Origin: Pseudoips prasinana
Lineage: Eukaryota; Arthropoda; Insecta; Lepidoptera; Nolidae
Reading direction: 5' to 3'
NCBI GenBank assembly: GCA_951640165.1
Contig: OX621250.1
Span: 8,804,001 to 8,868,000 of the forward strand
Length of the DNA stretch: 64,000 nt
Shown here: positions 37,501 to 41,650 of the stretch, in pieces
Layout: the number at the start of each line of letters is the position of its first letter
Position numbering within the stretch: position 1 is the stretch's first letter
Made by a program: the position numbers and the translations under genes
Notes under the pieces: generated by a model
The model's database searches: none
What the model saw: only the letters and a program-made list of their open reading frames with translations
Told to the model about the DNA's origin: nothing

Positions 37501-40500
37501 AATGAGAAAGTGCTCATTTCACCTGCTCCACTCTCTTTTTGTAGAGTCAGTTGACCTGCAACAAAATTGAAGGTTTTACTAAAAACTACAAGAAAATTAA
37601 ATTTATACCCATATTTAAAGTACTTTTTCCCTCGCTTCTTAAAAATATGTATTTTTTTTAACATCTACGGCAGTCGACATAGTTATTTTGGTAACAACGG
37701 AACCGGCGGCATACTTTACTTTCCGAGGCAAGGAGGAGGATGGGCCTCCATGCAACCAGGCCCCGAAGTAAATGTTAAAATTTATATACACACAAAGACT
37801 TTTCGGAGAGGCAATGGAACCTCCTAGCTCCCTGGCTCGAAAACCCGATCGAATGTCTAACCCCCATAATTTGTACTTTGATTTTTTGCCATACGGTCGG
37901 GCAATAATACTGTCTGTCATTTTGAGTGAATTTCGCCCATGGCAGCTAAGCTCCATAGAGACTAGCTATCTGTGTGGAACATATTATAGTGAACAAGTGT
38001 ATGCTATTCCCTCATTAACATGATTCGGTGGAAAGATCTATCCGAAACGACCGAAAAGAAGTCAGGTGCAGGACTGATGGCTTTACGTGCACTCCGAAGC
38101 ACTCCCGTCCTTTTTAACACCCCCAGCTTCCAGATCCTAGGCTGATATTGAGAAAAATACGGTATTTATATGCTAGGAATATACACAAAACTCACCATTT
38201 TTATTTCCGGATTTTCCATGATACAAAGCCCAATGGAAGTCTCTAGAACATGGACTGATTGTGATGAACACGAACGACTGCGATATTGAAGTAGTATTCA
38301 GCTCTAAGCTGTAACAATAAAAGTATACGTGGTTAAATACGAAATTATAGACAAGTAGATACGTTGGCCGTGTGGTTTCCGGCCCAGAAAGAATAACAGG
38401 GCCACCCCATACCATCCCGTGGGTGTCGTAAAAGGCGACTAAGGGATACATCAGGTAGTCAGGCAGCAGCGCCACCTGTGTACTCAGAGCTAGCACCTAA
38501 CTGCGGTCGCCAACTCGCCTCCCAAGCGCGGTGACTACGGCAACCCCTCCAAACGGCAACGTTATAAAAATCTTTAGCGGAGGCCATGTCCAGCAGTGGA
38601 TAATATCAGGCTGATGATGAGCTTCACTTTAGCCGGTGCATCCGATAAGGGGCAGTGAAATCGTAGAATAGTCTTTTGTCTACGAAATGAATTAGGTAAA
38701 TCTTCCTATTGTTGAATTCCAGCCATTCAAAGGCAACTTTTTGTGACCCATGTATAAGTATTCCTGAGACTTGATAAAAATAATTCTAACAATAGATAAA
38801 CCACCATTGAGATAACCTTCCCCATGGAATAAAAAAAGAATAATCGCAATTGATTGTTTTATTTATTAATAAAACACTGGAATTGATAATAATCGCCTTT
38901 TATGAAGCCAGTTAAAACGTAGGTAAATCTTAGCTATTATAATCCTAACTAATATGGGAAGTTAAGTTTATGGTTATGCTTTCACGCCTTATCTACTCAA
39001 CCGATCATCACGAAATTGCTCACACGTGTTGCCAAAGGTAAACAATAGGAAACGTACTTTCCAAACAGAAATAAAGTTATGTTCCCGTACGATAACGTAA
39101 AGTCGCGTGTAAAAGCAATTTGTCGTAAATGCATGCCATTTAGTTTCAAATCAAACATTACAGATAGGCGATATCTTGTGCCGAGACACCAGCTAATGGT
39201 GATGGTGAACTTGCGCCAGGTTTACTCAAAGTCGTAAATGTGTTTTGATCAGCTTTGGCATAAAGTGGGTTCAAACGCAATATTGCTAGATTTTGTACGA
39301 GATACGACAACACAACTTCTACGCTGATGCGTCACCGCTGCTTTTTGTAAGCGTGGTGGATTACTGGCAAATATATAGCTGTAATATATTTGTTAATATT
39401 TTTTTTCCTATTGTAGTCGAATATGTTTACTTTTGCGAAACTTGGATGTTACGACAGAGAGATCGAGAAGGGATAGAAGAATTTGAGATGTAGTGTTGGC
39501 GTCGAATAGAAAGAGTCTCCTGGACTGAAAAAGTGACAAATGACGAAATCTTAAATAGAGTGCAAGAAAAACAGCAAATACTAACAGCTATAGAGAGCAG
39601 ACGAGGAAAAATGATTGCACATTTAATTTGACACGACCAACATCATAGAAAGCAAAATTGAGTTAAGGAGAAAGAGAGGCAGACCGAGACGTAAATATAT
39701 GGTCCAGATGAAGGAAGTTACGCTTACAAAGAAGTCAAGGAGAAGGCTTACTATAGAGGAGGCTGGAAACTTCTACACTGACAAGTGCACAACACTTAAG
39801 TTAAAGAGACAGAGCAGTTGCATGAATTTTTTTATGTATTATGTAATACGAGTTTCATCCTTGTTGTTGATTATGAGCCCAAAAATTTATTACCTTCAAC
39901 GTTAAAGAACTTGAACATTGGCTAAAACTATATGTCAGATGATAAAACTATTTGTAGGTAAGTACCGTAAAAAGAAAATAACTTAATTTAAAAACCTTCC
40001 TGCTGGTGGTCATATTTTGGAAGGCAAGCTAGCAAGCAGCTTTCTACCAAAAGCGTTTTAATGAACTTTGCTATTAATGATATTGTATCTGAAAAAAGGA
40101 TTATAAGAATCGCCGAGTTCACCAACACCGAATTTAAGGCGTGGAGTGATCACTCTATAGACGAGTGAAAAGTGGTTTTGTTTCTAAACGCCTTCATGTT
40201 TTGACGGGCACGTTAAGCTGTCAACAGGTTTTAGTTGTTACACAAAAGTTTTGTTTAGCTATATCAAAGCCGTACTGACTGACTTGAATAACTCTGACAC
40301 TAACAACTGACCATATATTTAAGAAAGGAGACGTCATAATTAATATAAGTACATGCATGCCAAAAATATGTATAGAAATTTGAAGTGTTGGTGATGAGAT
40401 GCATGGATGTGGAATTTGTGTCGTCGTATCTTGTTAGAATTGTATAGACGTGCAATATCGAAATGAAAACGCATGGTTGACACCACATCCATCACTTTGA

Positions 40501-40796
40501 CCGTGATTAAGTCTTTATTAATAATACAATAAATGCGGTTTTCGTTAAGCAACTGTATCCACTGAAGTACCCAGTTCTCTATACCTTAAATTCATGAGAT
40601 CTTTACATATGTTTAGCGGGGAGTTTGATAATAAGACTTACCTTCTAGTTTCTCCTTCTCCTAATCTGTAAACTGTCTGGTTATCTATCGGTAGCCATTC
40701 TATTGCAACCCTGGATACCGGTCTGGCCACTAGGACTGTTGGAGACGCCAGACCAGCTCCCGCAGCGTGGAGGACTAGTAGACTTGCTAGCCGCAT
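7402..40796 (-). CDS. nord: NDNF/Nord family secreted protein, 12 coding exons, 579 aa
   Basis: Family knowledge: vertebrate NDNF is a secreted neurotrophic glycoprotein, and Drosophila Nord is a secreted, Hedgehog-induced modulator of BMP signalling. Coding exons in order: 40642-40796, 38196-38308, 37467-37555, 36594-36712, 17773-18107, 16538-16629, 15751-15909, 12401-12512, 9396-9565, 8698-8846, 8117-8221, 7402-7543. Every intron is GT..AG, every phase fits, and the sum is 1740 bases. The protein begins with a signal peptide (MRLASLLVLHAAGAGLAS). Then come an N-terminal Fn3-like region (TISPCSRDFHWALY; SSTRGGAAVVSVRG; TTYCVVASHRKNYTSLC), a variable linker with a heptad repeat, VIACVGGRTHH, LTVSTCGGAVDVEV and a C-terminal Fn3 (RYCIVAREI; VGLKPGRKYAVQVM). 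Length is close to human NDNF. Potential N-glycosylation sites include NQT39 and NYT177. Introns hold many transposons, the largest being 18.5 kb. Confidence 0.9.
8117..8221 (-). CDS. nord: nord coding exon 11
   Basis: Acceptor cttttgttttag, donor caatc/gtaagt; phase 2 at both ends. Encodes YCIVAREIVNGETNACW.. with a later C; the YC and spaced cysteines fit the family's C-terminal domain. Confidence 0.9.
8698..8846 (-). CDS. nord: nord coding exon 10
   Basis: Acceptor attatttcag, donor ttattag/gtaaaa; phase 0 in, 2 out. Encodes ITASTTRWGVNTPELSEDGA.. and ..RSCRSVDVAFLPATHNATDV, like the SCxSVxVAxLxT region opening the C-terminal Fn3 of NDNF. Confidence 0.9.
9396..9565 (-). CDS. nord: nord coding exon 9
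   Basis: Acceptor aattttcatag, donor ttgag/gtaata; phase 1 in, 0 out. Encodes PHSKFFVPTPIGSSSIQETS.. and ..KIRYVIKVVPSRR, a strand-rich linker before the last Fn3 unit. Confidence 0.85.
9604..9700 (-). mobile_element. RTE LINE 3'-tip fragment
   Basis: catcatcatcat followed by ggctggacaaaggtttcccc and agatctccacaattgcc matches the 3' end of the RTE element just to the right. It is a separate, short, 5'-truncated copy in the same intron. Confidence 0.8.
9729..11988 (-). mobile_element. 5'-truncated RTE LINE with 10-bp target-site duplication
   Basis: The element fills 9739-11978 in nord intron 8. It is flanked by direct repeats cttgactttt at 9729-9738 and 11979-11988. Its 3' end (minus strand) closes with a (ATG)n microsatellite, as RTE elements do. 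The 5' end stops inside the endonuclease domain. Confidence 0.9.
9752..11978 (-). CDS. RTE endonuclease/reverse transcriptase, open but 5'-truncated
   Basis: An uninterrupted frame of about 740 codons reaches the 5' truncation point. It starts with the last endonuclease segment (NEIDFIL, then the catalytic-site motif GSDHRL), followed by RT fingers (KNNKAPGDDGVTAELLK; NYRPITLLS), palm A box (AFVDYEKAFDS), B box (GVRQGDVISPKLF) and the catalytic C box (RFADDIVV). The thumb and C-terminal domain (WAGHIARR) follow. The lack of stops points to a fairly recent insertion, but without the endonuclease N-terminus it cannot be autonomous. Confidence 0.9.
12018..12245 (-). mobile_element. SINE family 2 (tRNA-derived) with palindromic 3' end
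   Basis: On the minus strand the head reads tatggcgcaacggctaagac (A box region), then ggttcgagtcccgc (B box), then gtctgggtgtaatttgtgtc, as in the copy at 22973-23178. The 3' part holds a perfect 31-bp inverted repeat (12026-12056 and 12060-12090) absent from the other copies. Confidence 0.85.
12401..12512 (-). CDS. nord: nord coding exon 8
   Basis: Acceptor ctgtctttctag, donor aagatag/gtactg; phase 0 in, 1 out. Encodes VTVGTGGGIWLTVSTCGGAV then DVEVLVRGKRLYMARKI, the conserved HSC/STC strand of NDNF. Confidence 0.9.
12513..13123 (-). other. nord intron 7, right of exon 8
   Basis: Intronic. Contains a (GA)n microsatellite near 12705-12725 and the tail end of a SINE family 1 copy at about 12836-12890. 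Nothing else recognised. Confidence 0.5.
13126..15703 (+). mobile_element. pogo-like DNA transposon (Tc1/mariner superfamily)
   Basis: Perfect 25-bp terminal inverted repeats (gggtagagctacctaaga.. at 13126-13150 and its complement at 15679-15703) are flanked by TA at 13124-13125 and 15704-15705, the Tc1/mariner target duplication. The decamer AGAGTGCGCA and one-base variants recur inside both ends on either strand (13141, 13485, 13500, 13510, 15448, 15481, 15509, 15679). It sits in nord intron 7 in the opposite orientation to the gene. Confidence 0.9.
13570..15412 (+). pseudogene. pogo-like transposase with PHD-like C-terminus, frameshifted
   Basis: The frame is broken but readable. It has an N-terminal psq-type helix-turn-helix (SLDIPESTLRKRLKAG) and a CENP-B-type DNA-binding part (KWVEAFARRHNLSLRQPEKT, in another frame at about 13918-14025). 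The DDE_1 catalytic domain carries all three acidic sites (NMDETGL, LILDHSSH, QSLDTGFFGPLK). After a Ser/Thr-rich linker comes a zinc finger (CPLCLEIY .. CSQCEAWWHDQC .. CDNC), interrupted by TGA at 15320 where Trp is expected. Two small deletions in A and T runs shift the frame out and back, and a TAA lies at 14039. The longest open part is 14063-15322 (419 codons). Confidence 0.9.
15751..15909 (-). CDS. nord: nord coding exon 7
   Basis: Acceptor taattttcag, donor cttcaag/gtttgt; phase 0 at both ends (53 codons). Encodes TYFVSIFGVAKDRRSGSLLA.. and ends YYFK. Its 3' edge lies 46 bases from the pogo-like insertion, yet the splice site is intact. Confidence 0.9.
15910..16537 (-). other. nord intron 6 with SINE family 1 copy
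   Basis: A divergent SINE family 1 copy occupies about 16274-16490 (minus; ggcaaggaag instead of the usual head spacing). About 15945-16030 resembles a Helitron-end remnant (actagcttc..). No gene. Confidence 0.55.
16538..16629 (-). CDS. nord: nord coding exon 6
   Basis: Acceptor ttattatttttag, donor agtacg/gtaagt; phase 1 in, 0 out. Encodes RSTKVTDEDPVIACVGGRTH then HLIENLDPST, matching the conserved CVGxxTxHxxxxLxPxT motif of NDNF. Confidence 0.9.
16630..17052 (-). other. nord intron 5, unannotated part
   Basis: AT-rich intronic sequence. Only a short local hairpin near 16790-16812 (ctccttttgtaaaaggag) is seen. Confidence 0.4.
17053..17760 (+). repeat. LINE 3'-end fragment split by a CCAAGTGCGAG element
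   Basis: 17053-17128 and 17697-17760 align consecutively to the uninterrupted relatives at 4168-4312 and 25365-25500. The 17130-17695 segment is therefore a later insertion. It lies in nord intron 5, ending just before exon 5. Confidence 0.65.
17130..17695 (+). repeat. CCAAGTGCGAG family repeat (about 600 bp)
   Basis: Starts gccaagtgcgagtcggac, passes a g-rich ggggggacac block and a gacagacagacatgacg block, and ends ggctacggaaccctaaa. Relatives lie at 27352-27955, 32943-36249 (interrupted) and 44592-45138. It has no coding capacity; transposon class not assigned. Near the 3' end gggttccg and cggaaccc can pair as a hairpin. Confidence 0.75.
17773..18107 (-). CDS. nord: nord coding exon 5 (Fn3 end and variable linker)
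   Basis: Acceptor cttttttag, donor aagtttg/gtaagc; phase 2 in, 1 out. Starts PIDPQATTYCVVASHRKNY, then TSLCAAQ, the strongest NDNF hallmark in the gene. A hydrophilic linker follows with four ESDxxxH-type heptads at residues 203-229. Confidence 0.9.
17894..17977 (-). repeat. In-frame 21-bp tandem repeat in nord exon 5
   Basis: Four 21-base units (ggtccgactcgtggcgcaac type on the plus strand) encode ESDQLNH, ESDRSSH, ESDRLRH and ESDRLKP. The period keeps the reading frame. Confidence 0.9.
18321..19608 (-). mobile_element. mariner transposon, copy 1
   Basis: Terminal inverted repeats of about 28 bp begin taggtctttacctatgaaat at both ends, flanked by TA at 18319-18320 and 19609-19610. Total 1288 bp with an intact transposase. 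A second, nearly identical copy is at 45799-47132. Confidence 0.95.
18399..19418 (-). CDS. mariner transposase, intact, 339 aa
   Basis: Cuts and pastes the element as a nuclear DDD transposase. The ATG at 19418 (MDTLKIRVIMEYEYRRG) is chosen; the frame extends further only through a GTG. The N-terminal half has two helix-turn-helix units (SNAAQAARNIND; STAELAAAFDVSVKT). The mariner signature WVPHEL precedes the catalytic domain, with CDEKWI, LLHDNARPH and YSPDLAPTDY giving a DD34D triad. It closely resembles cecropia-type mariners such as Hsmar1 and has the family's usual length (about 340 aa). There are no stops or frameshifts. It differs from the second copy at only a few residues (AAQ against AAR, WLNP against WLDP, GYYFD against GDYFD). 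Confidence 0.95.
   Translation of the reverse strand: MDTLKIRVIMEYEYRRGSNAAQAARNINDVYGANTTNQRTTCYWFARFRSGNFDLKNEPRGRPKTLVDNDELKAVVEADDTQSTAELAAAFDVSVKTILVHLRQIGKVKKLDKWVPHELNDRQREVRVETCLALLNRHTNEGILNRIVTCDEKWILFDNRKRSASWLNPGSAPKQCPKRKLTPRKVMVTVWWSSAGVIHHSFLPNGVSITADVYCEELSTMMEKLAHLQPALVNRSSPLLLHDNARPHTAQQTVSKLQELGLEALRHPPYSPDLAPTDYYFFQNLDNFLAGKKFNTREAVQNAFEEFVASRPADFFKKGINKLPLRWQRCIDCMGYYFD
19753..20035. other. Intron 4 of nord, unassigned
   Basis: AT-rich intronic sequence. 19870-19990 looks like a reversed 3' end of some LINE (complement of an aataaatgattttta end), but no second copy is in the window. Confidence 0.3.
20070..22305 (+). pseudogene. LINE reverse transcriptase with frameshifts
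   Basis: Readable in segments: endonuclease tail GSDHTAQIL near 20085, linker/finger region (20200-20847), then RT proper (20844-22109). The RT part has NYRPIALITIFAKIFEKYIH, A box FMDLTQAFDYVDH, B box YGVPQGSILGPLLF and catalytic LFADDSTV. A frameshift near 20845 separates the first two ORFs. Another near 22100 removes the C-terminal segment (MGPLIYNKLP .. FLVNKNYYSV), which ends at the TAA of 22303-22305. The element is dead but not old. Confidence 0.85.
22493..22553. repeat. (TA)n microsatellite
   Basis: About 30 uninterrupted TA units in the 3' UTR of the LINE. Confidence 0.95.
22745..22972 (-). mobile_element. RTE-tailed SINE-like repeat
   Basis: Matches the reverse complement of 38360-38630: cgactgctgga near the 3' end, gtcaccacgcagttaggtgg, and acacccacgggatggtatgg near the 5' end. 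The 3' end resembles that of the RTE LINE. Confidence 0.7.
22973..23178 (+). mobile_element. SINE family 2, complete copy
   Basis: The head gcacgtgtggcgcagcggct (A box) and ggttcgagtcccgcgcc (B box) form a tRNA-like 5' part. The body ctgagtctggatgtaatttg and the end ggcgttgtcttcaaaaaaa follow. It is transcribed from an internal pol III promoter, if at all. Confidence 0.85.
23179..23780. other. nord intron 4, no feature seen
   Basis: AT-rich. Two related stretches (ggtggatatctgtcaaaaa near 23580 and tggtagacaactgtcaaaaa near 23693) may be an old local duplication. Confidence 0.35.
23781..24038 (-). mobile_element. SINE family 1 relative (divergent subfamily)
   Basis: Same order of blocks as family 1: aataatatc..gggacaatg tail, gcttgtactatgggtacc, and on the minus strand a gggttcggatcc B box. 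The head is a different tRNA-like sequence (gtagcctagttggtagtgct on the minus strand). Confidence 0.7.
24427..24581 (-). mobile_element. SINE family 2 copy, 3'-truncated
   Basis: On the minus strand: cacgtgtggcgtagcggtta head, gggatcgattcctgc B box, body with ctgggtgtaattttg. Ends at acaaacatataatt as in other copies. Confidence 0.75.
24594..24908 (+). CDS. Unrecognised 104-codon ORF
   Basis: Begins 12 bases after the SINE head and runs to TAG at 24906. The predicted protein is Tyr/Asn/Ser-rich and includes KPCTNCREIVVSSSSKQQF. There is no signal peptide, repeat or known domain that I can name, and no second copy in the window. It may be a chance ORF or a fragment of an unknown transposon. 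Confidence 0.2.
   Translation: MYTNYYEKIIDINSNFGYNIPEYSNYGTYIINRVSKNFIRENLGYPISKPSYYVSSNFTREKKNMFRSALGTELVTTTKPCTNCREIVVSSSSKQQFLNSYCIV
24909..26332. other. nord intron 4, mostly unassigned
   Basis: Contains a LINE 3'-end family copy at about 25365-25500 (cctaccgagttttctggcag .. aataaataatttttga) followed by a SINE head remnant near 25500-25540. The rest shows nothing. Confidence 0.45.
26333..26484 (+). mobile_element. Mini-Helitron (Lep1-like), 152 bp
   Basis: Begins TC (tctttctaatattataaatg) after an A and ends ccgcgaggcacaactag before a T: the 5'-TC, 3'-CTAG and A/T insertion rule of Helitrons. No target duplication; non-autonomous. Confidence 0.75.
26485..27351. other. nord intron 4, no feature seen
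   Basis: 26940-27060 is locally richer in GC and CpG (cgtacgcgtgaacttcgtac), but I see no splice-bounded coding segment and no core promoter that I would defend. Confidence 0.35.
27352..27955 (-). repeat. CCAAGTGCGAG family repeat, full-length copy
   Basis: Reverse orientation: tagggttccgtagccaaatg at the left, gtccgactcgcacttggtcgg at the right. The internal ctgtctgtctgtccgtccg and gagtgtcccccc blocks match the 17130 copy. An internal hairpin (cagttctatgt..acatagaactg) lies at about 27550-27585. Confidence 0.8.
28168..28405 (-). mobile_element. RTE-tailed SINE-like repeat
   Basis: catcatcatcat then gtccactgctggacaagcct (3' end), through to ccccacgggatgagatgggg (5' part). Related in opposite orientation to 29043-29250. 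Confidence 0.7.
28406..29042. other. nord intron 4, no feature seen
   Basis: AT-rich with a short palindrome near 28606-28648 (agttcgcaattgtaac .. acagttgcgaact). No gene. Confidence 0.35.
29043..29250 (+). mobile_element. RTE-tailed SINE-like repeat, inverted relative to 28168
   Basis: Reads atcatcaccccatctcatcg .. gtcgacccaagggattatct .. tttgtccagcagc; the mirror image of the 28168 copy about 640 bp away. The 80-codon frame inside it is spurious. Confidence 0.7.
29666..30058. repeat. 47-bp minisatellite, about 8 units
   Basis: The motif ttctatac recurs at 29701, 29749, 29796, 29843, 29890, 29937, 29984 and 30031, a period of 47 (first 48). Each unit carries tagtcgcttcctattttact followed by aggaattctatac; tccta and tagga within it can form a small hairpin. 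Confidence 0.95.
30416..30697. mobile_element. MITE with about 75-bp terminal inverted repeats
   Basis: The left arm gtagtgttaattccgctaaa .. caatttgcaccgccctcccg matches the reverse complement of the right arm (ggagggcggtgcaaattgca .. ggaattaacactac) over about 75 bases with few mismatches. The core is about 130 bp and non-coding. The arms are GC-rich at their inner part. Target duplication not resolved. Confidence 0.8.
30788..30843 (-). mobile_element. RTE LINE fragment
   Basis: gccttttaataaggcctata..gaccacgtctctgttccgta matches 10108-10159 of the RTE element. The palindromic start (aaggctcaagcctt) marks a rearranged joint. Confidence 0.6.
30844..31663. other. nord intron 4, no feature seen
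   Basis: AT-rich intronic sequence without recognisable repeats or coding potential. Confidence 0.4.
31664..32251 (-). mobile_element. Helitron (Lep1-like) with internal 243-bp tandem duplication
   Basis: On the minus strand it runs from TC (tccttactaattataaatgc) to CTAG, between A and T. The segments 31718-31960 and 31961-32196 are direct repeats starting aacgcctattccctattctt. Non-coding. Confidence 0.75.
32252..32942. other. nord intron 4, no feature seen
   Basis: The 72-codon minus-strand frame at 32348-32566 shows no family features. Nothing else recognised. Confidence 0.4.
33316..33352 (+). promoter_or_regulatory. RSS-like terminal signal, left end of Transib
   Basis: Heptamer-like CACACAG (33316-33322), 22-base spacer, nonamer-like ACAAAACC (33345-33352). 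RAG recombination signals are CACAGTG, 12 or 23 bases, ACAAAAACC. This is the likely transposase binding and cleavage site. Confidence 0.65.
33857..35920 (+). CDS. Transib transposase (RAG1-core-like), 687 codons
   Basis: The DDE transposase of the superfamily that gave rise to RAG1. Visible RAG1-like landmarks: GCDGSG with D306 (like RAG1 CDG D600); NPRPSSPRYCRPL; VDGK with D412, 19 residues before the second Cys of CYIC, the same spacing as D708 to C727 in mouse RAG1; SSLHAWIRFAEF; LHKILTH with the zinc-ligand His pair; and AQESRNKD with E622 (like GNESGNK E962). D306, D412 and E622 would be the catalytic triad. The frame is open from TAG at 33839 but has no ATG before residue 59, so the true 5' end is unsettled. 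A short exon at 33578 (ATG, MDSLPG) with donor gtaata and an acceptor at 33840 is possible, but it joins out of frame unless an indel in the A run near 33877 is allowed. Confidence 0.9.
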   Translation: MLVVYVKQNNVLSGIGYTIGAKYWFDIVLESTDEEVSFSRKTLIGYYREETSKKEQEKMSHLEKKVQCALKVNELKDEIKVSLRRLVSVYKTKLLQEHRNFSRCVNANKDWFDTYITFPVATHTRKRSGSVGGRPYKSFEECTERTKRRKTEGVRKQLEPEELAFAAQVEYRARGDIHTSKIIKQVTLAGASSSFNVPKTHASLSSDKALSLVIEGQLSKFQYNTLQTSAMEMNCSLYPNYETITEAKKRCYPEGIICTETNAVVPLQNLMDHTAQRLLLSLSEVIQSLTKDQLQNLRLISKWGCDGSGCHTEYKQKFENVEQSDANMLITSIVPVQLVCDYGNTVLIWQNPRPSSPRYCRPLKLEMAHETAELSRFVAESVQSEIDVLSSTIVLMEEECVVKHKLIMTMVDGKMINALTDTKSAMRCYICKVTSKDFNRIKFCMSKSIPEENLNYGVSSLHAWIRFAEFVLHLGYKLKIAKWQARDAHSQSLVAAEKRRIQTEFWQKLGLHVDKPRQGGGTSTDGNTARAIFQHAEEVAEITGVNYRLINRLHNILKVMSSGYKINEVKFKAFCTKTASFFVMNYPWYYMSTTLHKILTHGSDIIGNSEIAIGLMSEDAQESRNKDVRKYRERFSRKLAMEDTFKRLMVSSDPFITGLRKFTTKKSVSMCQDVINLLDEPNITVDA
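36006..36042 (-). promoter_or_regulatory. RSS-like terminal signal, right end of Transib
   Basis: On the minus strand CACACAG (36042-36036), 22-base spacer, ACAAAACC (36013-36006): same spacing as the left end. Confidence 0.65.
36594..36712 (-). CDS. nord: nord coding exon 4
   Basis: Acceptor tttatttttatccccag, donor aatcgag/gtaagt; phase 0 in, 2 out. Encodes LSSTRGGAAVVSVRG.. and ..RRLAANWES, which leads into the Fn3 W-E-x-S motif completed by exon 5. Locally GC-rich against its surroundings. The next intron is 18.5 kb. Confidence 0.85.
36713..37466 (-). other. nord intron 3 with an inverted/tandem repeat unit
   Basis: About 37050-37370 holds an imperfect repeat of about 150 bp: tttgaacgccgatcacg ends at about 37232 and again near 37364, each preceded by tcggcttcaactttga and gacgtc. 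The left edge carries the reverse complement (cgtgatcggcgttcaaatga), so it is a MITE-like unit with a duplicated core. No gene. Confidence 0.55.
37467..37555 (-). CDS. nord: nord coding exon 3
   Basis: Acceptor ttttgttgcag, donor ttagta/gtaagt; phase 1 in, 0 out. Encodes QLTLQKESGAGEM..NMSQHDKYVLV, a beta-strand-like continuation of the N-terminal domain. Confidence 0.85.
38053..38115 (-). mobile_element. SINE family 3 fragment
   Basis: gtgcaggactgatggcttta then cgtgcactccgaagcac is the reverse complement of the conserved core of the 51329 SINE (cggggagcacgtaaagccgt). Confidence 0.6.
38196..38308 (-). CDS. nord: nord coding exon 2
   Basis: Acceptor ttattgttacag, donor aaaaatg/gtgagt. Enters in phase 2 and leaves in phase 1. 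Encodes LELNTTSISQS..FITISPCSRDFHWALYHG, where the SPC and W match the NDNF N-terminal domain. Confidence 0.85.
38360..38630 (+). mobile_element. RTE-tailed SINE-like repeat, best copy
   Basis: Begins gtggtttccggcccagaaag, then ccatcccgtgggtgtcgtaa and aggcgactaagggat. It ends with gtccagcagtgga and ggctgatgatga, the same 3' end as the RTE LINE (gtccagcagtgga .. ggctgatatgatgatgatg). Lies in nord intron 1. Confidence 0.75.
38631..39419. other. nord intron 1, no feature seen
   Basis: AT-rich. About 38935-39200 has a weak resemblance to Helitron interiors (aatcctaactaatatgggaag), but the ends are not resolved. Confidence 0.35.
39420..39790 (+). pseudogene. LINE reverse transcriptase C-terminal remnant
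   Basis: Broken frames read ETWMLRQRDREGIEEFEM, then CWRRIERVSWTEKVTNDEIL, then RRGKMIAHLI, which is the post-RT domain seen in RTE/R1-like LINEs (RMLRISWTEKVTNEEVL type). Several stops; no RT core remains. Confidence 0.65.
39791..40641. other. nord intron 1, no feature seen
   Basis: Unique-looking AT-rich sequence next to exon 1. Nothing recognised. Confidence 0.4.
40642..40796 (-). CDS. nord: nord coding exon 1 (signal peptide)
   Basis: ATG at 40796-40794, residues 1-51 plus two bases. The donor is aactagaag/gtaagt. Upstream, a good acceptor (gctttgtttcag at 40816) suggests the exon starts at 40815 and that an untranslated first exon lies further upstream; that exon was not found. Confidence 0.85.
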
Positions 40797-41015
40797 TGTG
40801 AATATACTGAGTTGGCTGAAACAAAGCAAATTTTTCTTTCAAGACTAGCTAAAAATGATCACACTGACTCTCTGATTCTACTTTCGTAGACTACTGACCT
40901 ACTTTTAAAATTGTAACTGTGAGTTGTGTTGGCCTGACCCGAGAATTTACACCCAGAACATCTTCCTTTTTGTTTTTTTTTGATAAGTCAGGGTGAATGG
41001 TGTATGTGTGTAAAA

Positions 41016-41183
41016 CCTAACTAATATTATAAATGCCACAGTTTGTGAGTATGAATTTTTGGCCCTATGGATGTTTGTTTCTCTCCCACGCCAAAAATAC
41101 GAAACGGATATTGATGAATCTTTGTAGTAATATAGCTTATATATCCGAATAACACCACGGGTAAAACCACGGGGTATAGCTAG
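41016..41183 (+). mobile_element. Mini-Helitron (Lep1-like)
   Basis: ctaatattataaatgcca at the 5' side; aaaccacggggtatagctag at the 3' end before a T. The 5'-TC is degraded. Related to 26333-26484. Confidence 0.65.
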
Positions 41184-41437
41184 TTATGAATAACTTTATC
41201 AATATCATAACAACGTTGTATAGAATCCCTACAATTAAAAGAAAAAAGTTTACATAGATGAATAATAACTACAGAATGCGTCAAAGTATTCCTCCGAATA
41301 GAGGCTATGGGAAAACGTGTCCAGAAACGTGGCCGCATTACCACGTGGAATAGCCAAGTTTATTCTTTGGCTAAAGAAAAAGCCAGACTTCAGGCCACGG
41401 GAGGACTCAACCAGTTATTTAATTCGTATATAAAGTT

Positions 41438-41650
41438 TTCTCTGCCTCGTGTTTTCGTACCTCGGGTCGGGGATAAATTTCTCAGCAGCAAAATTAGCTC
41501 GGAGTCTAGAAGTTGGCGGTGTAACACCTCCGTGCCTCGGAGAGGACATAATGCCGTCGCGTCGGTCATGTGTCTGACCACTTTCTGGTCGTATTGTCTT
41601 GTCATCCCATCGTCATCAGGTTGTAGGAATTCACAGTGCACCTGTCTGCT
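41438..41650 (+). mobile_element. SINE family 3 copy, head missing
   Basis: gagtctagaagttggcggtg, ccgtgcctcggagaggac and tggtcgtattgtcttgtcat follow in the same order as in the 51329 copy. The tRNA-like head is not present. The 123-codon frame across it is spurious. Confidence 0.65.

Noticed and set aside
37639..38023. Overlapping frames of 83-105 codons on both strands
   Set aside because: They cover nord intron 2 and do not agree with exon phases or any family.
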